A stretch of 64,000 bases of DNA from Variovorax sp. Root473 (GTDB lineage: Bacteria; Pseudomonadota; Gammaproteobacteria; Burkholderiales; Burkholderiaceae_C), in the NCBI RefSeq assembly GCF_001426505.1, contig NZ_LMEV01000014.1, positions 2,066 to 66,065 on the forward strand, given 5' to 3'. This document shows, in pieces, positions 63,296 through 64,000 of the stretch. The notes beneath the pieces were generated by a model. The model saw nothing but the letters and a program-made list of their open reading frames with translations, was not told the origin of the DNA and made no database searches. How positions within the stretch are numbered: position 1 is the first letter of the stretch; each line of letters begins with the position of its first letter. The position numbers and the translations under genes were made by a program.

Positions 63296-63467
63296 GGCGG
63301 ACCTCGGGTGGATGTGGGCTTCATCGTAGGAATTCCGTCGCCCGAAAAACAGGCACACCCGATGGCTATTGCGACCGGAACAGCCGGGCCGCCACACCAT
63401 CTGTTATGGTCGTTTTCCCAAGAAACTGCATCTGTTTTCGGATGCCCGATGCGGGGAACATCGACCC

Positions 63468-64000
63468 ATGGACTCGCTACCGCTCTACCGCCAGCTCGCG
63501 GCGCACTACGTCGACGCGATCCATGCCGGCTCGCTCAAGGCGGGCGACAAGCTCCCGTCGCTGCGCAGCCTGATGCGGCTGCACGACATCAGCCTCTCGA
63601 CCGCGCTGCAGGTCTGCCGCGCCATGGAAAGCGACGGCTGGGTCGAGGCGCGCGACCGCTCCGGCTACTTCGTGCGCCGCCCGCAGCGCCTGGCCATCGC
63701 GGCCATGGAAGAACCCGTGTCCGGCCTGCCGCCCGACCCGGCGCAGTTCGTCAGCATGCGCACACGCATGGCCAACTTCATGGCGCGCGGGCGCCTCAAC
63801 GAAGTGAAGCTCAACTTCGCAATCTCGCGCGCCGCACCCGAGCTCTACCCGGCCGAAGCGCTGCGCAACGCCATGACGCGTGCGCTGCGCCAGCGCCCCG
63901 AGCTGCTGACCACCGCCTCGTCGCAAAAAGGCCATGAGCAGTTCCGCCAGGTGGTGGCCCAGCGCAATCTGCGCGTGGGCATGACCGTGGCGCCCGACGA
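63468..64000 (+). CDS. MocR-type GntR/aminotransferase regulator (partial, 5' part)
   Basis: The ATG at 63468 opens a frame that runs off the window after 177 codons. Residues 1-75 are a GntR winged helix (PLYRQLAAHYVDAIHAGSLK, then GDKLPSLRSLMRLHDISLST, then ALQVCRAMESDGWVEARDRS). After a linker the start of an aminotransferase fold-I domain is seen (YPAEALRNAMTRALRQRPEL). MocR proteins use PLP to control vitamin B6 or amino-acid genes; the target here is unknown, and the divergent DUF2917 gene is a candidate. Confidence 0.9.
   Translation, partial: MDSLPLYRQLAAHYVDAIHAGSLKAGDKLPSLRSLMRLHDISLSTALQVCRAMESDGWVEARDRSGYFVRRPQRLAIAAMEEPVSGLPPDPAQFVSMRTRMANFMARGRLNEVKLNFAISRAAPELYPAEALRNAMTRALRQRPELLTTASSQKGHEQFRQVVAQRNLRVGMTVAPD

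Overview
The window is GC-rich and fits a member of the Comamonadaceae (Burkholderiales), most likely Variovorax or a close relative. That is inferred from family content (DUF2917 and DUF6279-type genes, GcvA-type LysR, otsB-GH15-otsA, glmS and glmU separated by an Lrp regulator) and from codon use. No search was run.

Bases 1-1210 carry the end of an N-acyl-D-amino-acid deacylase-like gene and a LysR regulator. From about 1.2 to 43.6 kb lies one large minus-strand accessory island for surface adhesin secretion. Reading in the direction of transcription (right to left) it holds: STN protein 2, ECF sigma 2, FecR 2, a giant FHA-like exoprotein (4581 aa), its TpsB transporter, a DUF2341-ExbB fusion, ExbD, TonB, a putative porin, a coiled-coil periplasmic protein, a PpiC-type isomerase, a YbjN-like protein, a small ORF, a dead methyltransferase, STN protein 1, ECF sigma 1, FecR 1, a second giant FHA-like exoprotein (about 3814 aa) with no adjacent TpsB, a third ECF sigma, a free-standing TonB-C-like protein, and a small gene cut short by an IS3 remnant. 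The layout recalls the Pseudomonas aeruginosa vreAIR/pdtAB loci as I remember them: cell-surface signalling without a full TonB-dependent receptor, a two-partner secretion pair, and a private ExbB-ExbD-TonB set. The sequence adds matched promoter pairs inside each module, Pho-box-like repeats, and a TonB-C-like domain that recurs in four proteins.

The right flank of the island (43.2-44.7 kb) holds a small secreted protein, an IS481-family transposase copy with a recognisable right end next to a TCTAGA target, and three tandem 20-bp repeats just downstream of glmS. Sequence and position make these repeats look like the TnsB-binding end of a Tn7-type transposon at attTn7, so glmS appears to be an insertion hot spot here.

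From 44.7 to 64 kb the genes are ordinary chromosomal ones: glmS, an Lrp/AsnC regulator with palindromes around its start, glmU, a DUF6279-type lipoprotein, a Crp/Fnr regulator, a BLUF photoreceptor, two DUF2917 genes each divergent from a regulator, 5-formyl-THF cyclo-ligase, a soluble lytic transglycosylase with MgtC, a glutathione S-transferase, OmpW, cca, the trehalose cluster otsB-GH15-otsA, and the start of a MocR-type regulator. No rRNA, tRNA or CRISPR array was seen. No gene-free stretch exceeds 300 bases except 1211-1650, which holds the IS3 remnant and the truncated gene.
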